A DNA stretch of 64,000 bases, taken from Mesorhizobium sp. LHD-90. Its GTDB lineage: Bacteria > Pseudomonadota > Alphaproteobacteria > Rhizobiales > Rhizobiaceae. This document shows, piece by piece, positions 1-7,842 of this stretch; position 1 is the stretch's first letter, and each line of letters starts with the position of its first letter. The translations under genes and the position numbers were made by a program. The notes beneath the pieces were generated by a model, which was given only the letters and a program-made list of their open reading frames with translations, was not told the DNA's origin and did not search any database. Where the stretch lies: contig NZ_JAVFVV010000018.1 of assembly GCF_030929505.1 (NCBI RefSeq), positions 81,037 through 145,036 of the forward strand. Reading direction: 5' to 3'.

Positions 1-264
1 TTCGCCCGCTGGAAGGCGCGCCGCGACGCGGCCGTCACTCGGGAAAAGCAAGGCAGCGGCGCGGGCGGGCAGGGCGGACAAGATCGCGGCGCGGTCCGCT
101 TCCGCCGCCTCTCGCCGCTGCGGCGCGGCCGTCCGCCCGGCGGCCGGCTGTCGCGCTACGACCCCACCGCGATCCATCCCCGCAACATCCGCGAGATCGA
201 CGAGATTCTGGCGCACGCCCATGCGCTGGCCGTCTACGCGCTGGAGACTCCCGACACGTCATGA
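1..264 (+). CDS. 3' end of an unidentified protein (partial)
   Basis: Frame 1 is open from the first base to a TGA at 262-264, giving 87 residues of a C-terminus whose start lies outside the window. The first half is very basic and rich in Gly and Arg (low-complexity linker); the last 35 residues look folded and helical (DPTAIHPRNIREIDEI, then an Ala/His-rich helix). No family is recognised. That it is coding is inferred from the open frame and the helix-like C-terminus; an overlapping frame on the other strand is also open, as is common at this GC content. Confidence 0.45.
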   Translation, partial: FARWKARRDAAVTREKQGSGAGGQGGQDRGAVRFRRLSPLRRGRPPGGRLSRYDPTAIHPRNIREIDEILAHAHALAVYALETPDTS

Positions 265-383
265 CGGCGCGCGGCTGGCCGCGTTGGCGGTTCTCGAAAA
301 GCCAGGCATTTTTCGCAAGTTCAATGGCCAGACGGGGTAAATTCCGGGCGTGGCGCCGATCCGTGCTGTCGGTGAATACCGTG

Positions 384-533
384 CTAGGGTCTGTTGAGAT
401 TCAGGTTTTGAGGAGCCGAAAATGGCGTTTTTCGAGAACCGAAGCGCAGTGTACGTTGGGGGTACATGAGCATCGGAAGCGCAGAAAAGCGTCATTTGCA
501 GGCCCTCAAAACTCGAATATCAACAGACCCTAG
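384..533. repeat. 150-bp palindromic (MITE-like) element
   Basis: The two ends are inverted copies: CTAGGGTCTGTTGA at the left, TCAACAGACCCTAG at the right. The pairing continues imperfectly through the whole element (TTTTGAGG against CCTCAAAA, AAAATGGCGTTTTTC against GAAAAGCGTCATTT) to a centre at about 455-470. A transcript would fold into one long hairpin. The outermost CTAG is its own reverse complement, so it could be either part of the repeat or a 4-bp target duplication. There is no transposase. I recall near-identical palindromes as common in Mesorhizobium genomes; the copy number here is unknown. It fills the gap before the ETF:ubiquinone oxidoreductase gene. Confidence 0.85.
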
Positions 534-689
534 GTCTGGTGGCAGAGCTGGCGGAACCTGCGCGGGCCATGCCTGCGGCGTCACTTTGCCGCCTTGCCTT
601 TTCGTAGCAGCGGTTTCGCGCCGCCGAGGGATGCGCTATGCAGCCCTCAGCAGCAAGCGCCCTATGGGCGTAGCCAGTTCGGAGGGCGG

Positions 690-2369
690 ATGAGCGAGAT
701 CGAACGCGAGAGCATGGAGTTTGACGTCGTCATCGTCGGCGCCGGGCCGGCGGGGCTCGCCGCGGCCATTCGGCTCAAGCAGATCAACCCGGAGCTTTCC
801 GTCGTCGTGCTCGAAAAGGGTGGCGAGGTCGGCGCGCACATCCTCTCCGGCGCCGTGGTCGACCCGATCGGCATCAACCGCCTGCTGCCGGACTGGCGCT
901 CCGAGACCGACCATCCGTTCAAGACGCCGGTGACCGACGACCATTTTCTCGTCCTCGGTCCGGCCGGCTCGGTGCGGCTGCCGAACTTCATGATGCCGCC
1001 GCTGATGAACAATCACGGCAACTACATCGTCTCGCTCGGCAATGTCTGCCGCTGGCTCGCGGGTCACGCCGAAGCGCTCGGCGTCGAGATCTATCCGGGT
1101 TTTGCCGCCGCCGACCTGATCTATGACGACAACGGTGCGGTGAAGGGCGTCGTCACCGGCGACATGGGCGTCGAGCGCGACGGCTCGCATGGTCCGGCCT
1201 TCGCGCCGGGCATGGCGCTGCTTGGCAAATACGTGCTGATCGGCGAGGGCGCGCGTGGTTCGCTCGCCAAGAAGCTGATCGCCAAATTCGGCCTTTCCGA
1301 GGGTCACGAACCGGGAAAATACGGCATCGGCCTGAAGGAACTCTGGCAAGTCAAGCCTGAGAACCACAAGCTCGGGCTCGTCCAGCATTCCTTCGGCTGG
1401 CCGCTCGACCTGAAGACCGGCGGCGGCTCGTTCCTCTATCATCTCGAGGACAACCAGGTGGCGGTCGGCTTCGTGATGCATCTGAACTACAAGAATCCGT
1501 ATCTCTCGCCCTTCGAGGAATTCCAGCGTTTCAAGACGCATCCGGCGATCCGCGGCACCTTCGAGGGCGCCAAGCGGATCGGCTACGGCGCGCGCGCCAT
1601 CACCGAGGGCGGCTGGCAGTCGGTGCCGAAGCTTTCCTTCCCGGGCGGCGTGCTGATGGGCTGCGCCGCCGGCTTCGTCAACGTGCCGCGCATCAAGGGC
1701 TCGCACAACGCTGTGCTGTCCGGCATGCTGGCGGCCGACAATGTCGCCGCTGCGATCGCGGATGGCCGCGCCAATGACGAGCTGGTTTCCTATGAGGCGG
1801 CCTGGCGCGGCAGCGACATCGGCAAGGATCTGAAGAAGGTCCGCAACGTCAAGCCGCTGTGGTCGCGTTTCGGCACGCTGGTGGGCGTCGGCCTGGGCGG
1901 GCTCGACATGTGGATGAACAGCTTGTTCGGCTTCTCGCCCTTCGGCACGCTGAAGCACGGCAAGGCCGACTACGCCACCCTGGAGCCGGCAGCCAATTTC
2001 AAGAAGATCGACTATCCGAAGGCGGACGGCGTGCTCACCTTCGATCGGCTGTCCTCGGTGTTCCTGTCGAACACCAACCATGAGGAAAACCAGCCGGTTC
2101 ACCTGCAGGTCAAGGATCCGCAACTTCAGGTCAGGTCGGAACACGACGTCTTCGCCGGTCCGTCGACGCGCTACTGTCCGGCAGGCGTTTACGAGTGGGT
2201 CGACGCCGACGGCAATGCCGCGGCCGATCCGAACGCCAAGGATGTGCGCTTCGTCATCAACGCGCAGAACTGCGTCCACTGCAAGACCTGCGACATCAAG
2301 GATCCGAACCAGAACATCAATTGGGTGCCGCCGCAGGGTGGCGAGGGGCCGGTCTATACGAGCATGTGA
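690..2369 (+). CDS. Electron transfer flavoprotein:ubiquinone oxidoreductase
   Basis: Passes electrons from reduced ETF, which collects them from acyl-CoA dehydrogenases, to the ubiquinone pool at the inner membrane. The 559-residue protein starts with an FAD-binding Rossmann motif (VVIVGAGPAG) near residue 12, has the mid-protein GYGARAITEGGWQS region typical of the family, and ends with the ferredoxin-like [4Fe-4S] segment, where Cys of RYCPAG is followed by CVHCKTC. Length matches the family (about 550-560). Start chosen at ATG 690, preceded by GGAGG at 681-685; a longer open frame upstream has no such site. It would serve the acyl-CoA dehydrogenases Ivd and Mcd encoded further along the window. 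Confidence 0.96.
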   Translation: MSEIERESMEFDVVIVGAGPAGLAAAIRLKQINPELSVVVLEKGGEVGAHILSGAVVDPIGINRLLPDWRSETDHPFKTPVTDDHFLVLGPAGSVRLPNFMMPPLMNNHGNYIVSLGNVCRWLAGHAEALGVEIYPGFAAADLIYDDNGAVKGVVTGDMGVERDGSHGPAFAPGMALLGKYVLIGEGARGSLAKKLIAKFGLSEGHEPGKYGIGLKELWQVKPENHKLGLVQHSFGWPLDLKTGGGSFLYHLEDNQVAVGFVMHLNYKNPYLSPFEEFQRFKTHPAIRGTFEGAKRIGYGARAITEGGWQSVPKLSFPGGVLMGCAAGFVNVPRIKGSHNAVLSGMLAADNVAAAIADGRANDELVSYEAAWRGSDIGKDLKKVRNVKPLWSRFGTLVGVGLGGLDMWMNSLFGFSPFGTLKHGKADYATLEPAANFKKIDYPKADGVLTFDRLSSVFLSNTNHEENQPVHLQVKDPQLQVRSEHDVFAGPSTRYCPAGVYEWVDADGNAAADPNAKDVRFVINAQNCVHCKTCDIKDPNQNINWVPPQGGEGPVYTSM

Positions 2370-2458
2370 TCCATGCGCGCCCGCCGCGCCGCTGTTTGCT
2401 GTTTACCGGTTCGAAGCCGATTGTTACGCATAGTGGCGGCGTGACCACGGAGACTGTC

Positions 2459-3052
2459 GTGCGGCAGATCGCTTATGCCCTGCTGATTGCCGGTTGCCTG
2501 ATGCCGACAGGCGCGCAGGCCGCCGTCAAGTCGGTCGTCAAGGTGGAAACCTATCGCGTCAGCGGCAACAACGGCGCGGAACTGATGCAGTCGATGGAAA
2601 GCCGTGGCCCCCGCCACGGTTTCCTGGCGCGGGCCATTGCGCAGACAAGATACTCGGTCGCCTGGGAAATGACCTGGGCTGTATCGGACCGGCGCTGTAA
2701 GCTGAAGGACGCGGACGTGACCTTGTCCGTGAACTACCGCTATCCGGCGCTCGCCGGTAGACCGTCCGCCGGTCTGCGGACGCGGTGGAAGGTTTTCATG
2801 ACCGGCGTGCGCAGGCACGAGGAAACGCATGGGCGAATTGCCCGTCAGATGGTCAACGCCGCCTACAAGGCCGTTTTGCGCGTCAAGGCAAACGACGATC
2901 CGCGCTGCTGGAAGGCGAAGCGGCAGGCGATGCGTGTCGTCCAGGCGACCTATGCCGACTACGAAGCCCGCCAGGAGCGCTTCGATGCGCTCGAACACCA
3001 GCCCGGCGGACCGGTGGAGCGTCTCGTCGATCGGTTCATCCGCCGCAGATAG
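2459..3052 (+). CDS. DUF922 family exported putative Zn-dependent protease
   Basis: A 197-residue protein with a hydrophobic leader ending at a GAQA-A signal-peptide-like site, then a domain matching DUF922 as I know it. It carries a zincin-like HEETH motif within GVRRHEETHGRIARQM, where the two His and the Glu would bind zinc and catalyse. Two Cys pairs (RRCKL, PRCWK) suggest a periplasmic disulfide. Start chosen at GTG 2459 because GGAG lies six bases upstream (2449-2452); GTG 2441 is an alternative. It lies downstream of the ETF:ubiquinone oxidoreductase gene on the same strand. The substrate is unknown and protease activity is a family prediction. Confidence 0.8.
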   Translation: MRQIAYALLIAGCLMPTGAQAAVKSVVKVETYRVSGNNGAELMQSMESRGPRHGFLARAIAQTRYSVAWEMTWAVSDRRCKLKDADVTLSVNYRYPALAGRPSAGLRTRWKVFMTGVRRHEETHGRIARQMVNAAYKAVLRVKANDDPRCWKAKRQAMRVVQATYADYEARQERFDALEHQPGGPVERLVDRFIRRR

Positions 3053-3056
3053 AGTT

Positions 3057-3326
3057 AGAGCAGTTTGCATTCAGGTTGACCCATTCTGCCGGCGACGGTT
3101 CGGGCCAAGGTCGAGGGCTTTGTCGCAGGCCGGGCTGGTGGCCCGGACAAGACGGAGCCCGATGGATTTGGCCCGAACCGGCCCGGCCCTTCGGGTTTCC
3201 GTTTGGCGGGCGCCCACATTGTCGGATGGACTTGGCCGATGAACCACATCGACCGGCGCCATCCTCCGCGTGGATCGCCTCGCCAAACGAGAAACAGAAT
3301 GAGTCAACCTGAGTGCAAACTGCTCT
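3057..3326. repeat. 270-bp inverted-repeat element A
   Basis: Ends are near-perfect inverted copies: AGAGCAGTTTGCATTCAGGTT at the left pairs with AACCTGAGTGCAAACTGCTCT at the right. The interior, read on the minus strand, is clearly related to element B at 11730-11996 (shared GGGCGCCCGCCA, GGAAACCC, CGGGCCGGG, GGCCCAAATCC-like and CCCTCGACCTTGG blocks), but the terminal repeats of A and B differ. No transposase and no convincing coding frame. Its right end overlaps the last codons of the next minus-strand gene and supplies that gene's stop codon. Confidence 0.8.
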
Positions 3327-4341
3327 CGGGACCGGCCGCAGCCACGTCGGTCCGGTGTTCTCCGCCGGCATCCAGCCTTAGCGAGAAATCCACCAGCACC
3401 GGCAGATGGTCCGAGCCGACCGGATCGAGGGTGCGGATCGAATGCACCTCGACGTCGCCCTTGGCGAATACATTGTCGATCGGAAGGCCGGCGTAGAACA
3501 GGGTGGCCGGCACGCCGAGACGCATCCAGGTCGAGCCTGGCGACGGCATCGGCGTCAGCCCGCCCGCTTCCGCGACGCGCGCTGGTGTCCGGCTCCACGG
3601 CGCGGCGTTGAGGTCGCCGGCGAGTATCGCGGTCTTGCCGATTTCCCGGAAGAAGGGCGTCAGCCCGCCGACTTCCCAATATTGCGGATAGGGCCACGGC
3701 CAGCCGAGATGCAGTGCCGCGACGTCCAGCGTCTTTCCGCCGAAGTCGATCGTCGCCAGCGCGAATGCGCCGCGCCCGTCGCAATGCGGCGTCGTGCCGG
3801 CGGCGAACGGCCGGCGCGACAGGATCGCCACGCCGAACAGGCCGGTCGGATAGGGGCACTGGATGCGGTACGGATAGGCTGCCTGGATCAGCTTCAGCTT
3901 TTCCACCCACATGTCCGAGACCTCGTCCAGCGTCAGCACGTCCGGCTTCACGCGGCCGATCATCGACAGCACCTGTTCAGGCGTCGCGTTGTCGTAGCGC
4001 AGGTTGAGCTGCATCAACTTGAAGGCCGGCCGCTCCGGATCGACAGGATAGAGCGATCCGTATTGCATGCCGAGCCGTGGGATCGGCACTGTCCCCGATG
4101 TGGTGGCGAAAGAAAGCACCGCCGCCAATACCAACAGCGCGCCGACCTTCAGATATCGCGTCGCCAACAGCGGCAGCGCGGTCAGACCCATCAGGATTGC
4201 CAGATGCGCGCGAAAATGCGCGAAGGAATCCAGCGCCGGATGAAGATGGCCGAAAAACCCGGCGGCGAGAGGCGCAGCCACGAGCAGCGTGCAGGCCGCC
4301 GACAACGGGGCCAACCAGCGCCGGAACGACAGGCCGCCCAT
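3304..4341 (-). CDS. Membrane-anchored endonuclease/exonuclease/phosphatase family protein
   Basis: 345 residues: about three N-terminal membrane segments (residues 10-100), then an EEP fold. Visible motifs are the metal-site MQLNLRYDN, the acidic DEVSD, GDLNAAPWS (catalytic Asp/Asn) and the terminal GSDHLPV (Asp-His pair). Members of this membrane-anchored type act outside the cytoplasmic membrane; substrates may be phosphodiesters or phosphoinositide-like lipids, not identifiable here. The start ATG 4341 is the only good one before the membrane segment. The last seven or eight codons and the stop lie inside element A, so the native C-terminus has probably been replaced. Convergent with the upstream DUF922 gene and on the same strand as amn. 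Confidence 0.88.
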   Translation of the reverse strand: MGGLSFRRWLAPLSAACTLLVAAPLAAGFFGHLHPALDSFAHFRAHLAILMGLTALPLLATRYLKVGALLVLAAVLSFATTSGTVPIPRLGMQYGSLYPVDPERPAFKLMQLNLRYDNATPEQVLSMIGRVKPDVLTLDEVSDMWVEKLKLIQAAYPYRIQCPYPTGLFGVAILSRRPFAAGTTPHCDGRGAFALATIDFGGKTLDVAALHLGWPWPYPQYWEVGGLTPFFREIGKTAILAGDLNAAPWSRTPARVAEAGGLTPMPSPGSTWMRLGVPATLFYAGLPIDNVFAKGDVEVHSIRTLDPVGSDHLPVLVDFSLRLDAGGEHRTDVAAAGPESSLHSG

Positions 4342-4381
4342 GTCTATCCGAGGCGGGTCAGCGCCGGGAAGCGCCGCCGGC

Positions 4382-5884
4382 TCATTGGAACGGCGTCTCC
4401 AGGAAACTGCGCAGCTTTCGCGAATGCAGCCGGTCGAGCGGCATGTCCGCCAGTTTTTCGAGGGCGCGGATGCCGATAGTGAGATGCTGCGACACCTGCC
4501 GCTTGTAGAAGTCGCTGGCCATGCCGGGCAGCTTCAGCTCGCCGTGCAGCGGCTTGTCGGAGACGCACAGCAGCGTGCCGTAGGGCACGCGGAACCGGAA
4601 GCCGTTGGCAGCGATCGTCGCCGACTCCATGTCCAGCGCGATCGCCCGCGACTGCGAAAGCCGCCGCACCGGCCCGCGCTGCTCGCGCAGTTCCCAGTTG
4701 CGGTTGTCGATGGTCGCCACCGTGCCGGTGCGCATGATGCGCTTGAGGTCGTAGCCCTCCAGCCCCGTCACTTCCGCGACGGCCTCCTGCAAGGCCACCT
4801 GGATCTCCGCCAGCGCGGGAATGGGCACCCACACCGGCAGGTCGGCGTCGAGCACGTGGTCCTCGCGTACATAGGCATGCGCCAGCACGTAGTCACCGAG
4901 CGCCTGGGTGTTGCGCAGCCCGGCGCAGTGTCCGAGCATCAGCCAGGCATGCGGCCTGAGCACCGCGACATGGTCGGTGATCGTTTTGGCGTTGGAGGGC
5001 CCGACGCCGATATTGACCATGGTGATGCCGCCATGCCCCGGCTTCTTGAGATGATAGGCGGGCATCTGCGGCGTGCGCGGCGGGGTCGAACCGGAGACCG
5101 GGCCGCTGTGGCCGGCAGGCGTGATCAGGTTGCCGGGCTCGACGAAATGGGTGTAACCGCCGCCGCCTTCCGCCATCAGGTCGCGGGCATAGACGCAGAA
5201 CTCGTCGATGTAGAACTGGTAGTTGGTGAACAGGACGAAGTTCTGGAAATGGTCCGGCGTGGTCGCCGTGTAATGCGGCAGGCGGTGCAGCGAATAGTCG
5301 ATGCGTTGGGCTGTGAACGGCGCCAGCGGCCGAGGCTCGCCCGGAATGGCCTCGTAGGTACCGTTGGCGATGAGGTCGTCCGTGCCGTCGAGGTCGGGAA
5401 CGTCGAAGAAGTCGCGGATGGGCCGCTTCAATTTTTCGGCCACGGAGCCGTCGACATGCGTGCCTTCGATGAAGGCGAAATGCAGCGGGATCGGAGTGTC
5501 GGATTCCGACACCACCACCGGTACGCCATGATTGCGCATGATCAGTTGCAATTGCTCGACCAGGTAGGTCTCGAACAGGTCCGGCCGCGTGATGGTGGTG
5601 GTGAACTGGCCTGGCGCCGACAAATGACCGTAGGCCTGGCGGGAATCGACCTGTGAATAGGACTGCGTGGTGACGCCGACCTCAGGATAGTAGGAGCGGT
5701 AGCGGCTGGTCAGGTCGCCGTCACGTGTGATCGCGGCGAAGGAAGAGCGCAGGAACTCGGTATTGCGCGCATAGAGGCTCTTGAGCGCCGCCACAGCCTC
5801 GCGCGCATCGGAAAAGGTCTGGCGCGCGTAAGGCTCTGGAGAGACTATTTTTTGGCTCGGTTCGGGATAGATTCGTTTTTCCAT
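4382..5884 (-). CDS. amn: AMP nucleosidase
   Basis: Hydrolyses AMP to adenine and ribose 5-phosphate, regulating adenylate levels in the cytoplasm. The 500-residue length fits the family. The N-terminal regulatory domain (residues 1-200) is followed by a nucleoside-phosphorylase-like catalytic domain with the family-typical GGITMVNIGVGPSNAKT, HAWLMLGHCAGLR, DADLPVWVPIPALAEIQ and ALDMESATIAANGFRFRVPY segments; the last contains the ribose-binding Met-Glu. Starts at ATG 5884 just after an AT-rich promoter-like stretch. The EEP gene follows on the same strand after about 40 bases and may be cotranscribed. Confidence 0.95.
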   Translation of the reverse strand: MEKRIYPEPSQKIVSPEPYARQTFSDAREAVAALKSLYARNTEFLRSSFAAITRDGDLTSRYRSYYPEVGVTTQSYSQVDSRQAYGHLSAPGQFTTTITRPDLFETYLVEQLQLIMRNHGVPVVVSESDTPIPLHFAFIEGTHVDGSVAEKLKRPIRDFFDVPDLDGTDDLIANGTYEAIPGEPRPLAPFTAQRIDYSLHRLPHYTATTPDHFQNFVLFTNYQFYIDEFCVYARDLMAEGGGGYTHFVEPGNLITPAGHSGPVSGSTPPRTPQMPAYHLKKPGHGGITMVNIGVGPSNAKTITDHVAVLRPHAWLMLGHCAGLRNTQALGDYVLAHAYVREDHVLDADLPVWVPIPALAEIQVALQEAVAEVTGLEGYDLKRIMRTGTVATIDNRNWELREQRGPVRRLSQSRAIALDMESATIAANGFRFRVPYGTLLCVSDKPLHGELKLPGMASDFYKRQVSQHLTIGIRALEKLADMPLDRLHSRKLRSFLETPFQ

Positions 5885-5981
5885 GACCTATTATAGGGAG
5901 CCAATGTGACATCCGGGAGGGGGAGGCGCAGCGTGTTTCTAGAGATTCGCCACGCAGGACCAATCCTCCGTGTTCGTCTGC

Positions 5982-6167
5982 CTACCGTCGCTGCAGGCTG
6001 ACCAGCAGGACGAAGCCGGCGCCCTTCTTCTTCATCATCGGGGCCTCGATCACCGAACCGCCGTCGCTGCCGAAAGCCGGCATCGCCAGGACCGGGGCGG
6101 CCAGCACCGCGCTGAACAACAAGGCGCGCAGCATCTGCGAGAGGAGCTTGGCGGGCTTGCGGGACAT
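5982..6167 (-). CDS. Small putative exported protein
   Basis: 61 residues starting MSRKPAKLL, followed by a hydrophobic stretch ending in LAAPVLAMPAFG, a plausible signal peptide, and then a short Lys/Gly-rich tail. No family recognised. The Shine-Dalgarno sequence is weak, so the gene could be spurious; the leader with basic N-terminus and the ATG at 6167 argue for it. It reads in the same direction as amn, just upstream of it. Confidence 0.35.
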   Translation of the reverse strand: MSRKPAKLLSQMLRALLFSAVLAAPVLAMPAFGSDGGSVIEAPMMKKKGAGFVLLVSLQRR

Positions 6168-6352
6168 GGTCTTGGCTTTCGGTCCTGGTTTGCGTTCGAT
6201 GCCCCCGAAAAATGCATCGCCGACGCTGAACCCGTCCTGAGGTTCGCGTTCATTTTAGGTTCAGCTTACTCGAAGCGTGTGTCGCCGCGTGCGGCCCGTG
6301 TATCGGCATCGGCGACATGACGCTGCCGGATGCCATGCGAGAAGCATAAAAA

Positions 6353-6469
6353 GCGAATAGCGAATAGGGAGTAGCGAGTAGGGAGAATTTCGTTGACGTG
6401 GCCGAAGCCGCATCAACCTTCGCTATTCGCTATTCGCTATTCGCTATTCGCTATTCGCTATTCGCTATT
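6353..6469. repeat. CGCTATT tandem array with inverted degenerate copies
   Basis: Seven perfect head-to-tail copies of the 7-mer CGCTATT occupy 6421-6469 and run up to the stop codon of the next gene (6473). About 40 bases to the left, 6353-6384 carries the inverse units (GCGAATAGCGAATAG, then GGAGTAGCGAGTAGGG). The two blocks can pair into a long hairpin. A tandem unit of this kind is prone to copy-number change. The whole block sits in the 3' region shared by two minus-strand genes. Confidence 0.9.
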
Positions 6470-6472
6470 CGC

Positions 6473-6817
6473 TTACAGCTTCGTCCACGTCTGGCTGCGG
6501 CAGATAAGACCGCCGAGCACGCAGCCCTTCATCTTCATCGAGGAGCCGCTAAGAGAGGCTTTTCCGGTATAGGTCTTGTCGGTGGCCGGATCGGTGATCG
6601 AGCCGGCATAGCTGCCTTCGCCCTGCGCCGAGATCTTGCCGATGCCTTTGCCCTTGTATTTGCCGGTCTTCAGCGTGATGCAGAAACCGCCGCCGCAGTC
6701 GCCGATCGCCGCGGTCTCGCCGCTCTGCGTTTTCCAGTTGCCCTCGATCGGGTCGGCATGGGCCGCGCCGGCCAGTCCGATCAGGGCCGCGGCGGCAATC
6801 GTCATCCTGCGAAGCAT
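6473..6817 (-). CDS. DUF2147 family exported protein
   Basis: 114 residues with a clear signal peptide (MLRRMTIAAAALIGLAGAAHA, cleavage after AHA). The mature part begins DPIEGNWKTQSG, contains a Cys pair (GDCGGGFC), a TDPATDKTYTGKASL segment and another Cys pair near the C-terminus (GCVLGGLIC). This is the small beta-barrel-like DUF2147 pattern: a periplasmic protein of unknown role. GGAGGA just upstream of ATG 6817 supports the start. The stop codon directly abuts the CGCTATT array. Confidence 0.85.
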   Translation of the reverse strand: MLRRMTIAAAALIGLAGAAHADPIEGNWKTQSGETAAIGDCGGGFCITLKTGKYKGKGIGKISAQGEGSYAGSITDPATDKTYTGKASLSGSSMKMKGCVLGGLICRSQTWTKL

Positions 6818-7261
6818 TTTGTCCTCCCTCGTCGTCCGGTTCAGCGTTCCGGCATCTTACGCAAACGTAAGCTAGCCCAATGCGCGGAGAGCGGAAAGCC
6901 CGTTCCGCAGCGGCAGGAGATTGATTTTTCGGCGGCGTTCGTGACGCCCCTTGGCCTAGCGGGAGGGCTGAAATCGAGGGTTCGTAAAAGAATGAGCGGA
7001 AGACGAACCGAATTCGTGGTGAAGGAAGCGTTGAATTCCATAGGGTGAATTTTCAGAAAATTTTGCTGAAATCGCAGACGCGCCAAGGCCCGCCATCCTT
7101 AACGAATTCCGAGCTTTACCTCTTGTTTTTGTTTTGTTTGCCGGCAGTTAAGGACGCCGCTTAACGCCGGTTTCAAGCCTCCCCGGCATCCTTCGAACCA
7201 TCGGACGAGCGAACCGGTAGGGACATCCGGGGCTCTCGGAACAGGGACAGGGACCAGGCAA
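6818..7261. other. Intergenic region with a small hairpin
   Basis: 444 bases between two divergent genes. A perfect inverted repeat CTTACG-CAAA-CGTAAG lies at 6856-6871, about 40 bases upstream of the DUF2147 start, and could be an operator or a 5' leader hairpin. The stretch 7095-7160 is AT-rich and probably holds the promoter of the downstream Sel1-like gene, but no convincing -35/-10 pair was found. Short open frames here have no ribosome binding sites. Confidence 0.5.
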
Positions 7262-7528
7262 ATGGCACGTTTTGAAATCTTCGACGCGGACTTCGGCACG
7301 GCGGGCACGGCCGCGCAGGCCGACATTCTTTGCGAACTCGGGCTGATGTATGCCTCGGGTCGCGACTGCGAGGTCGACATCGTCGCCGCGCACAAATGGC
7401 TCAACATCGCAGCGATCAAGGGTTCGCTACGGGCCGCCGAGCTTCGGTCGGAACTGTCGGCGACCATGTCGAAGTCGGAGATCGCCCAGGCGCTGCGCCA
7501 GGCGCGCGAATGGATGACCATGCACTGA
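7262..7528 (+). CDS. Small Sel1-repeat-like protein
   Basis: 88 residues, cytoplasmic, with one Sel1/TPR-like helical pair: LGLMYASGRDCEVDIVAAHK then WLNIAAIKGSLRAAELR. This matches the Sel1 consensus (LG.MY..G.....D...A..W...AA..G...A). Such single-repeat proteins are usually adaptors. The start ATG 7262 follows a purine-rich GGGACCAGG. It stands alone and is followed by a strong terminator. Confidence 0.7.
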   Translation: MARFEIFDADFGTAGTAAQADILCELGLMYASGRDCEVDIVAAHKWLNIAAIKGSLRAAELRSELSATMSKSEIAQALRQAREWMTMH

Positions 7529-7634
7529 CCCCCCCACGCGAGGAATGCGCGCTCCAACGCGTTCGCGACCTGGCCGAAGACGGCGATAGCCGCGCGGCCC
7601 AACAACAAAAGCACGACAGGCAGGCAGGTAAGAA

Positions 7635-7679
7635 GGAAAACGCCGCGGCGGCCGAAAAGAGGCTGGCGCGGCGTTTTCC
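7635..7679 (+). terminator. Rho-independent (possibly bidirectional) terminator
   Basis: A 13-bp perfect stem GGAAAACGCCGCG / CGCGGCGTTTTCC with a 19-base loop. The T-run follows the stem on the plus strand and the A-run mirrors it, so it may terminate in both directions. It lies about 105 bases after the Sel1-like gene. Confidence 0.75.
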
Positions 7680-7718
7680 GTTTGTTATCGGTGAGAGCAG
7701 GGGCGGCCCGTCCGGCCC

Positions 7719-7745
7719 GTCCGGCGCATGGCCCATGCGCCGGAC
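7719..7745. promoter_or_regulatory. 27-base perfect palindrome upstream of the binding-protein gene
   Basis: Two 13-base arms, GTCCGGCGCATGG and CCATGCGCCGGAC, separated by a single C. It sits about 100 bases before the start of the substrate-binding protein. There is no T-run, so it is either an operator or a very stable leader hairpin rather than a terminator. Confidence 0.6.
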
Positions 7746-7842
7746 GAGGCTGGCACTGCCGCGCGCGGGCTGCTAAATGGCATTGCGGATGTATGAAACG
7801 CACCGCCGGCCACAGAATCCGGCGGCAAAAGGAGGAACGTCC

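Noticed and set aside
466..693. Short open frame at the right end of the 150-bp palindrome
   Set aside because: Half of it is the repeat itself, and it overlaps the ribosome binding site of the next gene.
636..2279. Long open frame on the minus strand opposite the ETF:ubiquinone oxidoreductase gene
   Set aside because: The plus-strand protein has unmistakable family motifs. The opposite frame is open only because of the high GC and codon bias; the same holds for the long opposite frames at 4289-5656, 10064-11713, 18477-20090, 21126-22712 and 59667-61052.
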